Numbered from the stretch's first letter, positions 9,482 to 18,347 are shown. The stretch: 64,000 nt of DNA from an uncultured Lachnospiraceae bacterium (GCA_910585625.1 CAJUFQ010000007.1:1-64000); one strand, 5' to 3'. The notes: generated by a model from the sequence alone, not told the origin. A program made the numbers and translations.

Positions 9482-9934
9482 TTAACGCTTGTCTAATTTG
9501 CAGCATAGACGGTTTAAATTGTCAGAAATAAGAAAAAGCACGCGGTAAAAGATTTCGCGTTCTTCTTCGGTGATTCCGACGCCGCCTTCTTCTGTCGCTT
9601 TCCTGATCATTTTGTTGACGGACCTGGCGCATTTTTTCCCTTTTGGCGTCAATGTCGCTTTAGCACGGTATTTTTTATCATTTACAAATTCATAACAGAT
9701 ATAGCCGTTAATTTCAAGATCGGAAAGAATCCTTGAGATGCCGGCCTTATCTTCCTTGCATATGCCGCATAAGTCTGCTGCAGCCAGTCCTTCTGGATGG
9801 TGGGATAAGTAATAGAGGCACATGACGTGGGTTCCTCTCAGTCCGAGTTCCTTCATCTGGCATTTTTTTATCCGCTGGATGCATTTATAAATTTGCGCAA
9901 TCCCGATCGTTAGTTTTTCAAATCGGTCAACCAT
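9482..9934 (-). CDS. MarR-family transcriptional regulator
   Basis: A 150-aa winged-helix repressor. The helix-turn-helix region reads GLAAADLCGICKEDKAGISR, followed by a wing with LEINGYICYEF and TLTPKGKK. The frame is open upstream to 10021, but the ATG at 9934 has an AGAGG ribosome site, and the -10/-35 of its own promoter lie within the longer frame, so the longer start is rejected. It heads the ADH/ALDH operon. Two near-identical 14-bp palindromes in its promoter region are the likely operators, suggesting autorepression and control of the divergent DUF89 gene. Confidence 0.93.
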   Translation of the reverse strand: MVDRFEKLTIGIAQIYKCIQRIKKCQMKELGLRGTHVMCLYYLSHHPEGLAAADLCGICKEDKAGISRILSDLEINGYICYEFVNDKKYRAKATLTPKGKKCARSVNKMIRKATEEGGVGITEEEREIFYRVLFLISDNLNRLCCKLDKR

Positions 9935-9964
9935 AAAAGCCTCTTTTCTCAAACAAAATAAAAG

Positions 9965-9978
9965 TTGAATTGTCAACA
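9965..9978. promoter_or_regulatory. Candidate MarR operator O2
   Basis: GTTGAATTGTCAAC is an inverted repeat (GTTGA/TCAAC, 4-bp spacer). It lies just downstream of the predicted start point of the marR operon and matches O1 at 13 of 14 positions, 45 bp away. Confidence 0.6.
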
Positions 9979-9993
9979 TTAGCGACAAACAGA

Positions 9994-10022
9994 ATATAAC
10001 AGAAGGATGTTGGATTGTCAAC
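9994..10022 (-). promoter_or_regulatory. Promoter of the marR-adh-aldh operon
   Basis: On the minus strand, TTGACA (10022-10017) and TATATT (9999-9994) are separated by exactly 17 bp. The -35 is inside operator O1. Confidence 0.7.
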
Positions 10023-10023
10023 T
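10010..10023. promoter_or_regulatory. Candidate MarR operator O1
   Basis: GTTGGATTGTCAAC, nearly the same palindrome as O2, covers the -35 box of the marR operon and lies just upstream of the -35 of the divergent DUF89 gene. Confidence 0.6.
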
Positions 10024-10035
10024 GTTTGCCAGTTC

Positions 10036-10064
10036 TTGCCTAAAAGAGGGTGAACTGTTATACT
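10036..10064 (+). promoter_or_regulatory. Promoter of the DUF89 gene
   Basis: TTGCCT (10036-10041) and TATACT (10059-10064) have a 17-bp spacer. Transcription would begin near 10071, downstream of an in-frame ATG at 10050, which supports translation from ATG10098. Confidence 0.65.
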
Positions 10065-10097
10065 GTCGGTATGAAAGAGGATAAGGAGGAGAAAGCT

Positions 10098-10979
10098 ATG
10101 CATGCAGGTTCCATGTGTATTTCATGCATTTTATCTAAGGAAGAACAGGCAATCAGGCAGTTTGTGGATGAGGAACGTAAATCAGAGTACATGCACCAAG
10201 CGCTGGATATTTTGTATCGGTATGGGCAGACCGAGTCATCCCCAGGGCTTACGGAGAAACTGGAGCAGCTGTATGAGGGGTTCTGGGGAGCAGCCAAAGA
10301 TTATAAGGCGCAGAAGCATAAATACAATCAGCTTCTGCTAGGGATGGAACATGAGATTGAGCAGCGGATTCGTTCATCTCACGACCCGTTAGAGCAATGC
10401 ATCAAGTATGTCTGTGCGGCGAATTATATTGATTTTTCGGCAGTGGATGACGTCAATGAAAAGACATTGGGGGAATTGCTGCAGAAGGCAGCTTGCCAGG
10501 ACATTCCCGGGGATGAATATATGAGGTTCCGGGAAGACTTACAGAATGCCAGGGAACTGGCCTACCTGGCAGATAATTGTGGTGAGATAGTCTTAGATAA
10601 GCTGTTTGTCAAATTTATCAGACAAATATATCCGCAGCTGCATGTGACCGTCATTGTCAGGGGGGCGGATGTCATCAATGACGCGACCATGGAAGATGCC
10701 AAGGAGGTTGGGATGGATTTGGTTGCCTCCTGCATAGGAAATGGGAATGCGGCTCCAGGCACGATTGTCGGAAGGCTGAGTGATGAGGCAAAAGAAGTCC
10801 TGACACGTGCAGATTTAATTATTTCCAAGGGGCAGGGGAATTTTGAGAGTCTTTACGGTGAGGAGCTTAATCCCTATTATCTGTTCCTTTGTAAATGCGA
10901 ATTATTTGTCCGAAGGTTCCACATGAAACAATATCAGTCCGTTTTCGTAAGGGAAGAACGGCTGGAAATTACAGGGTGA
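10098..10979 (+). CDS. DUF89 / ARMT1-like metal-dependent phosphatase
   Basis: Belongs to the DUF89 damage-control phosphatase family, which removes phosphate from side-product or damaged phospho-metabolites using a bound metal. Evidence: an N-terminal CISC pair, the LADNCGEIVLDKLF motif near residue 160, GADVINDATMEDA near 195, and the late KGQGNFESLYGE signature. The 293-aa size is typical of the prokaryotic group. ATG10098 follows a strong AAGGAGGAG site; the in-frame ATG at 10050 precedes the predicted transcription start. It diverges from the MarR operon across shared operators, so a link to aldehyde stress is plausible but inferred. It converges with the fructosamine-kinase-like gene 29 nt away. 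Confidence 0.85.
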   Translation: MHAGSMCISCILSKEEQAIRQFVDEERKSEYMHQALDILYRYGQTESSPGLTEKLEQLYEGFWGAAKDYKAQKHKYNQLLLGMEHEIEQRIRSSHDPLEQCIKYVCAANYIDFSAVDDVNEKTLGELLQKAACQDIPGDEYMRFREDLQNARELAYLADNCGEIVLDKLFVKFIRQIYPQLHVTVIVRGADVINDATMEDAKEVGMDLVASCIGNGNAAPGTIVGRLSDEAKEVLTRADLIISKGQGNFESLYGEELNPYYLFLCKCELFVRRFHMKQYQSVFVREERLEITG

Positions 10980-11008
10980 CTGAGGAGGGGGAAAAGTGAC
11001 GTCTTCGG

Positions 11009-11923
11009 TCATTTGGCATATTCATCTATCACACGCGTTACAGAAGTCAGATACGTCCGTCCGAACAGATTTAGATGGTTCAAAAGGTGGTAAAGGTTGT
11101 ATAAATCTCGCCGGCGGCTGTAACCTGGCTGCAGAGGTGCGGATTCCATATAGGCATCATAAAAAGCAGGCGAAAACCCGCCGAAAAGTTCTGTCATGGC
11201 AATGTCAGCCTCAGCATGCCCGACATAGGCTGCCGGGTCAATGAGCCATGCTTTGCCGTCATTCCCGGTAATGAAGTTTCCTGACCATAAGTCGCCGTGC
11301 AAAAGCGATGGGCGTTTTGGTTCTTCAAGAAAATTGTCAAGATGATTCAGCAGCCAGTCTGTCTTTTTTAGGGTTTTGCTGTCAAAATAACGGGCGGCAG
11401 CCTGGAATTGTGGCTTCAGCCTGCAGTCCCGGAAGAACGCCACCCAGCTCATATGCGGGTTATTGTGCTGTTTCGTTGCGCCAATATAGCCATCTTGGAT
11501 AAATCCATAGTTCCCGCCAGGAACAAATTCTGCAGCAGGGGCATTGTGCATAGCGGCGAGCTGTTGGGCGAATGTTTGCCAGTACGCTTCTTTGCGGCGT
11601 TTTCCACTGGCAAATTCTAAGAGCAAAAAAGAATATCCATTATGTGCCTCTTCCGTCCCAAAGCAGAGGATGGGCGGTGTCTGTATGGTTTTGGTCTGCG
11701 CGATAGCTTGCAATCCCATGGCTTCTGCAGTGAAAAAGCCGATGTTTTCTTTTGCGTTAGATTTCATAAATATGCGGGAGCCGTTGGATAATGTCAGGTC
11801 ATATGCTTCATTGATGTCCCCGCCGGAAACCCTGCAAGAATGAGCAATTTTAACGTTGCTCCCAAAGAGCGACGCAAGTGCGTCTTTGATGGAAGGAAAA
11901 TATGGAGGTATTGTAAAGGCCAT
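11009..11923 (-). CDS. Fructosamine kinase family protein
   Basis: An APH-fold sugar kinase of 304 aa related to fructosamine-3-kinase, which phosphorylates ketoamine adducts on glycated amines so that they fall apart. The key signature LLHGDLWSGNF with the following WLIDPAAYVGHAEAD (catalytic Asp and metal-binding Asp) is intact, as is an N-terminal nucleotide region with RIFMKSN. True substrate in bacteria may be a ribulosamine or other ketoamine. It stands alone on the minus strand, convergent with the DUF89 gene; both families act on damaged metabolites, which may be coincidence. Confidence 0.88.
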   Translation of the reverse strand: MAFTIPPYFPSIKDALASLFGSNVKIAHSCRVSGGDINEAYDLTLSNGSRIFMKSNAKENIGFFTAEAMGLQAIAQTKTIQTPPILCFGTEEAHNGYSFLLLEFASGKRRKEAYWQTFAQQLAAMHNAPAAEFVPGGNYGFIQDGYIGATKQHNNPHMSWVAFFRDCRLKPQFQAAARYFDSKTLKKTDWLLNHLDNFLEEPKRPSLLHGDLWSGNFITGNDGKAWLIDPAAYVGHAEADIAMTELFGGFSPAFYDAYMESAPLQPGYSRRRDLYNLYHLLNHLNLFGRTYLTSVTRVIDEYAK

Positions 11924-12088
11924 TTGAGGTTCACGCTCCTTATTGGGATTTTTTGTATCTTAATGTGTTATTTTACTGCAATACATGATGGAAAGCAAGA
12001 ATCCTATATGAAAAAACTTACTAATCATAAGCGGGGTATGGTATAATAACCCTGGCATATGCATTAGATTAACGCGAGGAGGGACAAC

Positions 12089-12940
12089 ATGATAAAAAGA
12101 TGTCTTTCTGCAATGTGGATTTTAGCGCTTTTGCTGGCACTGTTGAATCTGGCAGAAATTGGCAAAGATCCCAAAGATAATATACAATCTGAGGTGGAAG
12201 ACTTGAGATTGAATGTAAATAGGCGTAGGATTTATTTTGGATCGGATGGTTATCTCAGTAAGATTTTATCGAAACAGGACAAGCACATGTTGCGTGAGGC
12301 TTATGACATCCAAGAGGAAGATGTCTACACGTTTCTGCAAGGCCCCAGGTCTTGGGGGGAAGGGATTCCCTGGTCAGGGGAGTGGGCCTTGTTTGAGATA
12401 AATGGGAACCGTTTTGGGGGGTTTGGCTGTGGGCTGTGCTGCCTGGCCAATATCTATGACACCCTTTCTCCATATGAGGTCTCGCCCTGGGACATGTGCG
12501 AATATGCAATGCGGGTAACGGATTACGCGCCGACGAGCAGCATGGGGGCAATCGAATGGATTTATATGAAACAGACACTGGAACGCTGCGGATTTACGTG
12601 CGGTTTGTATTGCAAGCCTGCAACTTACGAGCAATTCAAGGAGCAGATGGAAGGGATGAAGTCCTCCATCGTGCTTGTCAGCAGCGGCGCGGATGATACG
12701 TACTGGCAGGGTACACCGGGGCATTATGTGAACATATGGCTGTATCGGGCAGAGGATGAGAGCGTATTTCTGGCTGAGCCAGGCAATCCAGAAAATAACA
12801 GGAGCCGTATTCCGCTGCGTTATGTCTATGATGCTCTTAAGACTGTGAGCCGATTCCAATATCTGCGGGTAGAGGAGTATCTGGAGGAAAATAATCGGTG
12901 GAAAGCCAATGGAATCGGAGAGACATGGAACCAGCCGTAA
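12089..12940 (+). CDS. Membrane-anchored C39-like (papain-fold) cysteine peptidase
   Basis: A 283-aa protein with a hydrophobic N-terminal segment (residues 5-24, signal peptide or anchor) and an extracytoplasmic domain. FGCGLCCLANIYDTL (near residue 113) looks like the nucleophile region of C39_2-type peptidases, GTPGHYVNIWLY (about 210) supplies the His, and LAEPGNP the third position. The substrate is unknown; relatives process peptides or act on the cell surface. ATG12089 follows CGAGGAGGG. It is ahead of ilvN on the same strand, but ilvN has its own promoter, so the two are probably independent. Confidence 0.75.
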   Translation: MIKRCLSAMWILALLLALLNLAEIGKDPKDNIQSEVEDLRLNVNRRRIYFGSDGYLSKILSKQDKHMLREAYDIQEEDVYTFLQGPRSWGEGIPWSGEWALFEINGNRFGGFGCGLCCLANIYDTLSPYEVSPWDMCEYAMRVTDYAPTSSMGAIEWIYMKQTLERCGFTCGLYCKPATYEQFKEQMEGMKSSIVLVSSGADDTYWQGTPGHYVNIWLYRAEDESVFLAEPGNPENNRSRIPLRYVYDALKTVSRFQYLRVEEYLEENNRWKANGIGETWNQP

Positions 12941-12961
12941 CAAAAAAATATATGGGAACTA

Positions 12962-12989
12962 TTGACAAAACAGGGGAATATGCTAAACT
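12962..12989 (+). promoter_or_regulatory. Promoter of ilvN
   Basis: TTGACA (12962-12967) and TAAACT (12984-12989) are 16 bp apart, directly after the C39-like gene. No T-box or leader peptide is evident in the short leader. Confidence 0.55.
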
Positions 12990-13029
12990 TATTACTATCG
13001 CGAGGAAGTAGAAAAGGAAGGTTTTGCAC

Positions 13030-13530
13030 GTGGAAAGACAGGCATTTTCGATTCTGGTTGAGAATACCCCGAATGTACTCAGCCATGTATCCGGGCTGTT
13101 CAGCCGGAGAGGATATAATATAGACAGCATATCAGCCGGGGTGACGGCGGATCCCAGGTTTACCAGGATTACGATTGTATCAAGCGGAGATAAGCTTATT
13201 TTAGAGCAGATTGAGAAACAGCTCGCAAAACTGGAAGATGTCGTTGATATCAAAAAATTAGAGAGTGGGAATTCTGTTTGCAGGGAGCTGATACTGATTA
13301 AAATCCGGGTGGAAAGCACAAACCGCCAGGCAGTAATATCCCTTGCAGAGATATTTAAGACTAAAATTGTAGATGTGACCAATGACTCAATGATGATTGA
13401 GCTTATTGGGAGCCAGAGCAAGCTGGATGCATTCCTGGAGCTGCTGGAAGGCTATGAGATTTTAGAACTGGCAAGGACAGGCATTACGGGGCTGACGCGA
13501 GGCTCTTCTGATGTCAGGATGTTCGATTAA
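13030..13530 (+). CDS. ilvN: Acetolactate synthase small (regulatory) subunit
   Basis: The ACT-domain regulatory subunit of acetohydroxyacid synthase, mediating valine feedback on the first common step of branched-chain amino acid synthesis. The first ACT domain shows FSILVENTPNVLSHVSGLF and RRGYNIDSIS; the C-terminal half is the conserved ALS_ss_C domain. About 166 aa, normal for the long bacterial form. A TTG at 13024 is in frame but only 2 nt from the AAGGAAGG site, whereas GTG13030 is 8 nt away and is preferred. The catalytic subunit gene is not in this window; ilvC follows 119 nt downstream. Confidence 0.93.
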   Translation: MERQAFSILVENTPNVLSHVSGLFSRRGYNIDSISAGVTADPRFTRITIVSSGDKLILEQIEKQLAKLEDVVDIKKLESGNSVCRELILIKIRVESTNRQAVISLAEIFKTKIVDVTNDSMMIELIGSQSKLDAFLELLEGYEILELARTGITGLTRGSSDVRMFD

Positions 13531-13597
13531 GCGGCACATTTAGGATAATGTCAATTTTGCGCAAAAATGGGAGAGTGCTGTGCATTTTCCCATTTGT

Positions 13598-13619
13598 CCG
13601 GCGGGCAAAAGCCTGCCGG
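13598..13619 (+). other. Hairpin in the ilvN-ilvC gap
   Basis: CCGGCGGGC (13598-13606) pairs with GCCTGCCGG (13611-13619) with one mismatch around AAAA. No T-run follows, and it lies 19 nt ahead of the ilvC ribosome site; a stability or processing element is more likely than a terminator. Confidence 0.45.
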
Positions 13620-13649
13620 TGGATCATAAAAATTTAGGAGGATAAAGAA

Positions 13650-14669
13650 ATGGCAAAGATTTTTTATCAGGAAGATTGTAACCTTTCCTTGTTAGATGGA
13701 AAGACAATCGCAGTTATCGGCTATGGTAGTCAGGGACATGCTCATGCATTGAACTTAAAGGAATCCGGGTGTCATGTAATCATTGGTCTGTATCAGGGAA
13801 GCAAGTCCTGGGCCAAGGCAGAGGCACAGGGGTTTGAAGTATTCACTGCGGATGAGGCAGCAAAAAAGGCAGATATCATCATGATTCTTATCAATGATGA
13901 GCTGCAGGCTGATATGTATAAGAAGGACATTGAGCCAAACCTGGAAGCAGGGAATATGCTGATGTTTGCGCATGGTTTCAATATTCATTTTGGCGCTATC
14001 GTGCCGCCTAAGGATGTAGACGTTACGATGATTGCGCCTAAGGGACCGGGGCACACTGTACGGAGCGAATATCAGGCTGGTAAGGGAGTTCCCTGCTTGG
14101 TTGCCGTAGAGCAGGATGCCAGCGGTAAGGCCCAGGATATAGCTCTCGCATATGCATTGGGTATTGGCGGGGCAAGAGCCGGCGTTCTGGAGACTACGTT
14201 CAGGACAGAGACGGAAACAGACCTGTTTGGTGAGCAGGCAGTCCTCTGCGGCGGCGTGTGTGCTTTGATGCAGGCTGGTTTCGAGACGTTAGTAGAAGCA
14301 GGCTATGACCCGAGAAATGCTTATTTCGAGTGCATCCATGAAATGAAGCTGATTGTGGATCTGATTTATCAGTCTGGATTTGAAGGGATGCGGTATTCGA
14401 TTTCTAATACGGCGGAGTATGGAGATTATATCACAGGGCCTAAGATTATCACAGAGGATACGAAGAAGGCTATGAAGAAAATTCTATCTGATATTCAGGA
14501 TGGTTCTTTTGCAAAAGAATTCTTGCTTGATATGTCTCCGGCAGGGCGTCAGGTTCATTTCAAGGCAATGAGAAAGCTGGCAACAGAGCATCCGTCAGAA
14601 GCAGTTGGTAAGGAAGTTCGTAAGCTTTATAGCTGGAACAGCGAAGAGGACAAGCTGATTAATAATTAA
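13650..14669 (+). CDS. ilvC: Ketol-acid reductoisomerase (class I)
   Basis: Converts acetolactate or acetohydroxybutyrate to dihydroxy acids using NAD(P)H and Mg2+, the second step of valine/isoleucine synthesis. The 339-aa length is that of the short class I enzyme. The nucleotide-binding motif IGYGSQGHAHALNLKESG is at about residues 23-40; metal-binding acidic residues lie in TETETDLFGEQ and in ECIHEMKLIVD. ATG13650 follows TAGGAGGATAAAGAA. It is cotranscribed with ilvN or separated from it only by a non-terminator hairpin, and ends at a strong terminator. Confidence 0.97.
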   Translation: MAKIFYQEDCNLSLLDGKTIAVIGYGSQGHAHALNLKESGCHVIIGLYQGSKSWAKAEAQGFEVFTADEAAKKADIIMILINDELQADMYKKDIEPNLEAGNMLMFAHGFNIHFGAIVPPKDVDVTMIAPKGPGHTVRSEYQAGKGVPCLVAVEQDASGKAQDIALAYALGIGGARAGVLETTFRTETETDLFGEQAVLCGGVCALMQAGFETLVEAGYDPRNAYFECIHEMKLIVDLIYQSGFEGMRYSISNTAEYGDYITGPKIITEDTKKAMKKILSDIQDGSFAKEFLLDMSPAGRQVHFKAMRKLATEHPSEAVGKEVRKLYSWNSEEDKLINN

Positions 14670-14694
14670 ATCATGATGGAAATAGATAGAATGT

Positions 14695-14729
14695 CCCTGG
14701 GCAGCATTTAGCTGCCCAGGGGCATTTTG
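14695..14729 (+). terminator. Terminator after ilvC
   Basis: CCCTGGGCAGC (14695-14705) and GCTGCCCAGGG (14711-14721) form an 11-bp GC-rich stem with a 5-nt loop, followed by GCATTTTG. Confidence 0.75.
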
Positions 14730-14879
14730 ACATACAGAACCCTTGTAAAATGGGGGATACAGAGGCGGCAGGGATAAAAAGTAAAAAATTTTTCTACATA
14801 TCTGTGCATAGATGTTTGGGCAAAGTGGTGGTATAATCATATCTGCAATTAATCTATAATATGATAAGGAGGAAAATGA

Positions 14880-15488
14880 ATGACAAGTGAAGAGTTACTT
14901 TTGAAAATGTCTGATTTGTTGGAGAGCAAGTTGGAAAAGCACCTGGAGGGCCTGGAGGAGCGTCTGGCGGGAGTGGAAAATCGTCTGGAGGGCCTGGAAG
15001 AACGTCTGGAGAGCCTGGGAGAACGTCTGGCGGGAGTGGAAAATCGTCTGGAGAACCTGGGAGAACGTTTGGAGAGCCTGGGAGAACGTCTGGCGGGAGT
15101 GGAAAATCGTCTGGAGAACCTGGGAGAACGTCTGGAAGGTTTAGGGAATCGTCTGGAGAACCTGGAAGGGCGTCTGGAGAACCTGGAAGAACGCCTGAAT
15201 TGCGTGGGAGAACGTTTGGGATGCCTGGAAGAAAGAACAGCACGTCTGGAAGGAGAAGTGCTACGCTTGAAGGAACGTATGGACGGTATGGAGGAAAATG
15301 TAATCTACTTGAAGCTGCAGAGTGAAAATGTAATCGTACCGCGTCTGCAGACGATTGAGGAATGTTATACTTCCACATATCAACGGTACAAAGATGGTAT
15401 CATAAGCATGGAACGGGTTCAGACAGATGTAGACGTGCTTAAGAGCGTGGTATCTGACCATAGTTTTAAATTACGGAACATATCATAA
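14880..15488 (+). CDS. Heptad-repeat coiled-coil protein
   Basis: A 202-aa protein whose residues 22-140 are about 17 consecutive seven-residue units of the form Lxx(L/V)xxR, such as LEGLEER, LAGVENR and LENLGER: an uninterrupted parallel coiled coil. Three units combine into a 21-residue super-repeat that recurs at residues 29-91, and the DNA repeats with it in 63-bp steps. The C-terminal 60 residues are non-repetitive, also helical, with a (R/V)LQTIEECY stretch. No signal peptide or membrane segment. AAGGAGG (14867-14873) sets ATG14880; an ATG at 14876 runs into an early stop. Function unknown; a scaffold or filament role is only a guess. Confidence 0.88.
   Translation: MTSEELLLKMSDLLESKLEKHLEGLEERLAGVENRLEGLEERLESLGERLAGVENRLENLGERLESLGERLAGVENRLENLGERLEGLGNRLENLEGRLENLEERLNCVGERLGCLEERTARLEGEVLRLKERMDGMEENVIYLKLQSENVIVPRLQTIEECYTSTYQRYKDGIISMERVQTDVDVLKSVVSDHSFKLRNIS
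14964..15152 (+). repeat. Three 63-bp tandem repeats inside the coiled-coil gene
   Basis: Three in-frame copies encode LAGVENR followed by two related heptads. The nucleotide match between copies is high, including synonymous positions, pointing to recent unequal exchange or slippage. Shorter 21-bp units continue on both sides. Confidence 0.8.
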
Positions 15489-15533
15489 TCCGTGTTCGTT
15501 TTGAACAGCTTGGATGAACGGGCATATCTGTAG

Positions 15534-16469
15534 TCATTTCTCAAAAAATTCAATAAAATGAGCCAAAGATTTTGAGATTTTCAAGTTTTTGCTGTAAGCG
15601 AAGCCGATTTCACGCTTAGGAATAGGGTGTTTTAGAGGGATTTCCATCAGGATTCCGGCCTGAAGTTCTGTTTTTACGAAACTTCGGATTACGCATCCGA
15701 CACCAAGGCTGGTTTTAGCCATTTCAATCAATAAATCCATATTTGAGACCTCAATAATATTATGTAAAAGAATACGGTAGTCCTGGAGATAACTGTCAAT
15801 ATATTGGCGGGTGATATTTTCTTTGTCCAGCAGCATGAGCGTTGAACTTTGCAGAATCTGCTGGCGGTTTACACCCCTGACTTGTAGGTTGTGGAGATAA
15901 TCATGCGTGGCAACAAAAATATCTTCAATTTTCTGCAGAGGGTAGAAATCTATGTTCTTCGACCCTGCCAGATGGCTGCGGATGGGACTGCCGGAATGTG
16001 TATGCTTCACATTTTCCGGCCTGCCAATCAGCCCGATATCCAGCTTACCTTCTTCCAGAAGCCGTAATGTCTGGGTAGTGGAATGGCAGGCGATGGAAAT
16101 GTTGATGTGTGGGTATTCTTTAATGAAATCTTTCAGGTAAGGAAGCAACACGTACTTGCAGAGTGTGGAGCTGGCGCCGATTGTCAGGTTCCCCAACCCT
16201 AATGTGATGGAACGGCGCAGCTTGTCCTCACCGATTGCCAAGGTCTCGAATGCAGATTTGACATGTTTGTAGAGCAGTTCTCCCTCGGGGGTCAGCGTTA
16301 CACCCCGGGAACTTCTTTCGAAGAGCTTTACATCCAGGTTTTCTTCTAATTTCTGTATGGATTTGCTGATTGCAGGCTGGCTGATATATAACTCTTTGGC
16401 TGCTCTGGAAATATTTCCATTGTTAGCCACGGCATAAAAGATACGGTAAGAGGAAAGATTTTGTTCCAT
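15534..16469 (-). CDS. LysR-family transcriptional regulator, divergent from leuC
   Basis: A 311-aa LysR regulator: N-terminal winged helix with NISRAAKELYISQPAISKSI and SSRGVTLTPEGELLY, followed by a substrate-binding domain (LTIGASSTLCKYVLLPYL, ESSGXC-like effector folds). The start is ATG16469, preceded by AAAGGAG; a longer frame to 16487 lacks a ribosome site. It is transcribed away from leuC with about 110 bp between start codons, the usual arrangement for a LysR regulator controlling its neighbour. A leucine-pathway intermediate as co-inducer is inference from position. Confidence 0.92.
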   Translation of the reverse strand: MEQNLSSYRIFYAVANNGNISRAAKELYISQPAISKSIQKLEENLDVKLFERSSRGVTLTPEGELLYKHVKSAFETLAIGEDKLRRSITLGLGNLTIGASSTLCKYVLLPYLKDFIKEYPHINISIACHSTTQTLRLLEEGKLDIGLIGRPENVKHTHSGSPIRSHLAGSKNIDFYPLQKIEDIFVATHDYLHNLQVRGVNRQQILQSSTLMLLDKENITRQYIDSYLQDYRILLHNIIEVSNMDLLIEMAKTSLGVGCVIRSFVKTELQAGILMEIPLKHPIPKREIGFAYSKNLKISKSLAHFIEFFEK

Positions 16470-16507
16470 GCAAGTCTCCTTTCCCATAACTTAACATTAT
16501 ATTGATT

Positions 16508-16551
16508 ATACTTATTATGTATTTCTATTATACTATGACATATGGTAGAAT
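16508..16551. promoter_or_regulatory. LysR-leuC divergent control region
   Basis: ATAC TTATTAT GTAT (16508-16522) is an inverted repeat containing a T-N11-A arrangement expected for LysR sites. TAGAAT (16546-16551) is a plausible leuC -10 box without a good -35, consistent with an activator-dependent promoter. Confidence 0.45.
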
Positions 16552-16582
16552 GGCAAGTAGCAAAGAAAAGGAGGATTGGAAA

Positions 16583-17839
16583 ATGGGAATGACGATGACA
16601 CAGAAAATTCTTGCCGCAGCTGCAGGCCTTTCGGAAGTGAGAGCAGGGCAGCTGATTGAAGCGGATTTGGATCTTGTTTTGGGGAATGACATTACTTCTC
16701 CGGTGGCAATTCATGAGATGGATAAGTTTGCCACAGCTGGGGTGTTCCATAAAGATAAAATTGCACTGGTAATGGATCACTTTGCTCCAAACAAAGATAT
16801 TAAGTCCGCACAGCACTGCAAGTGTGTGCGCGAGTTTGCTTGTAAGCACGAGATCACGAATTATTTTGATGTGGGAGAGATGGGTATTGAGCATGCGCTG
16901 CTGCCGGAACAGGGACTGACAGTGGCTGGAGACGTGATTATTGGCGCAGATTCCCATACTTGTACGTATGGTGCGCTGGGGGCTTTTTCCACAGGAGTGG
17001 GAAGCACAGACATGGCGGCAGGCATGGCGACTGGCAAGGCATGGTTCAAGGTACCGTCTGCCATTAAATTTAATATTGTCGGTAAGCCATCAAGATGGGT
17101 AAGCGGAAAAGACGTAATCTTGCATATTATCGGAATGATAGGGGTCGACGGAGCCCTCTACAAGTCGCTGGAATTTACCGGGGAGGGTATTTCTAACCTT
17201 ACGATGGACGACCGTTTCACGATTGCTAATATGGCGATTGAAGCAGGGGCAAAGAATGGGATTTTCCCGGTAGACGGGCTTGCAGAGGAATATATGAAAG
17301 AACATTCTTCCCGGGACTATAAGGTTTATGAGGCAGATGATGATGCAGAATATGATGAGGAATATACGATTGACCTCTCAGCTTTGAAGCCGACAGTCTC
17401 ATTCCCTCATTTGCCGGAGAATACCAGGACAATCGATGCGGTTGGCGAAGTGAAGATTGACCAGGTGGTCATCGGTTCTTGCACCAATGGGCGTTTGAAC
17501 GACCTTCGGACGGCAGCGGAAGTGATGAAGGGCAAGAAAGTGGCAAAGGGAGTCCGCTGTATCGTGATTCCAGCTACGCAGCGTATTTATCTGGAGGCGA
17601 TGGATGAAGGTCTTCTGCGGACATTTATTGAGGCGGGCGCTATCGTAAGCACGCCTACCTGCGGGCCATGCCTGGGAGGTTATATGGGCATATTGGCAGA
17701 AGGGGAACGCTGTGTTTCCACTACAAACCGTAATTTTGTGGGGCGTATGGGACATGTGGAGTCAGAGGTGTACCTTGCAAGCCCTGCAGTAGCAGCGGCC
17801 AGCGCGATTACCGGTAAGATTTCAGCACCGGAAGAATAG
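16583..17839 (+). CDS. leuC: 3-isopropylmalate dehydratase large subunit
   Basis: Aconitase-family [4Fe-4S] enzyme that isomerises 2- to 3-isopropylmalate with LeuD in leucine synthesis. 418 aa, the length of the HacA-like (archaeal/clostridial) LeuC type rather than the 460-aa enterobacterial form. Cluster cysteines are seen in GSCTNGR (about residue 300) and in TPTCGPCLGG (about 360). Although the frame is open from 16502, AAAGGAGG precedes ATG16583 and the conserved start MGMTMTQKIL. It is followed 11 nt later by leuD; leuA and leuB are not in the window. Confidence 0.96.
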   Translation: MGMTMTQKILAAAAGLSEVRAGQLIEADLDLVLGNDITSPVAIHEMDKFATAGVFHKDKIALVMDHFAPNKDIKSAQHCKCVREFACKHEITNYFDVGEMGIEHALLPEQGLTVAGDVIIGADSHTCTYGALGAFSTGVGSTDMAAGMATGKAWFKVPSAIKFNIVGKPSRWVSGKDVILHIIGMIGVDGALYKSLEFTGEGISNLTMDDRFTIANMAIEAGAKNGIFPVDGLAEEYMKEHSSRDYKVYEADDDAEYDEEYTIDLSALKPTVSFPHLPENTRTIDAVGEVKIDQVVIGSCTNGRLNDLRTAAEVMKGKKVAKGVRCIVIPATQRIYLEAMDEGLLRTFIEAGAIVSTPTCGPCLGGYMGILAEGERCVSTTNRNFVGRMGHVESEVYLASPAVAAASAITGKISAPEE

Positions 17840-17850
17840 GAGGATGGAAA

Positions 17851-18339
17851 ATGAAAGCCAGTGGAACAGTTTTTAAATATGGAGATAATGTGGATACGGA
17901 TGTGATTATTCCGGCAAGATACCTGAACTCTTCCGATCCCAAGGAATTGGCAGCACATTGTATGGAAGATATTGACCAAGGCTTTGTCAGCAAGGTGAAA
18001 TCTGGAGATCTGATTGTTGCGGACAAGAATTTTGGCTGTGGTTCTTCCAGGGAACATGCGCCGATTGCCATCAAGGCCGCGGGAATAAGCTGCGTGATTG
18101 CAGAGACCTTTGCAAGGATATTTTACCGCAATGCGATTAATATCGGGCTTCCGATTATTGAGTGTCCGGAGGCTTCAAGAGGAATTGAGGCAGGGGACGA
18201 GGTGGAAGTTGACTTTGACAGCGGGATTATTACGAACAAGACAAAAGGAACCAGCTTTAAGGGGCAGGCTTTCCCGGAATTTATGCAGAAAATCATTAAA
18301 TCTGAAGGACTGATAAATTATATTAACAACAAGGAATAG
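17851..18339 (+). CDS. leuD: 3-isopropylmalate dehydratase small subunit
   Basis: The swivelling small domain partner of LeuC. 162 aa, typical of the short HacB-like type. The substrate-recognition region GNVDTDVIIPARYL equivalent appears as GDNVDTDVIIPARYLN (about residues 10-25), and FGCGSSREHAP is the hallmark active-site loop. ATG17851 has AGGAGG upstream. Cotranscribed with leuC; the transcript meets a hairpin that overlaps the stop codon of the convergent AP2-like gene. Confidence 0.96.
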   Translation: MKASGTVFKYGDNVDTDVIIPARYLNSSDPKELAAHCMEDIDQGFVSKVKSGDLIVADKNFGCGSSREHAPIAIKAAGISCVIAETFARIFYRNAINIGLPIIECPEASRGIEAGDEVEVDFDSGIITNKTKGTSFKGQAFPEFMQKIIKSEGLINYINNKE

Positions 18340-18347
18340 AAAGGGAC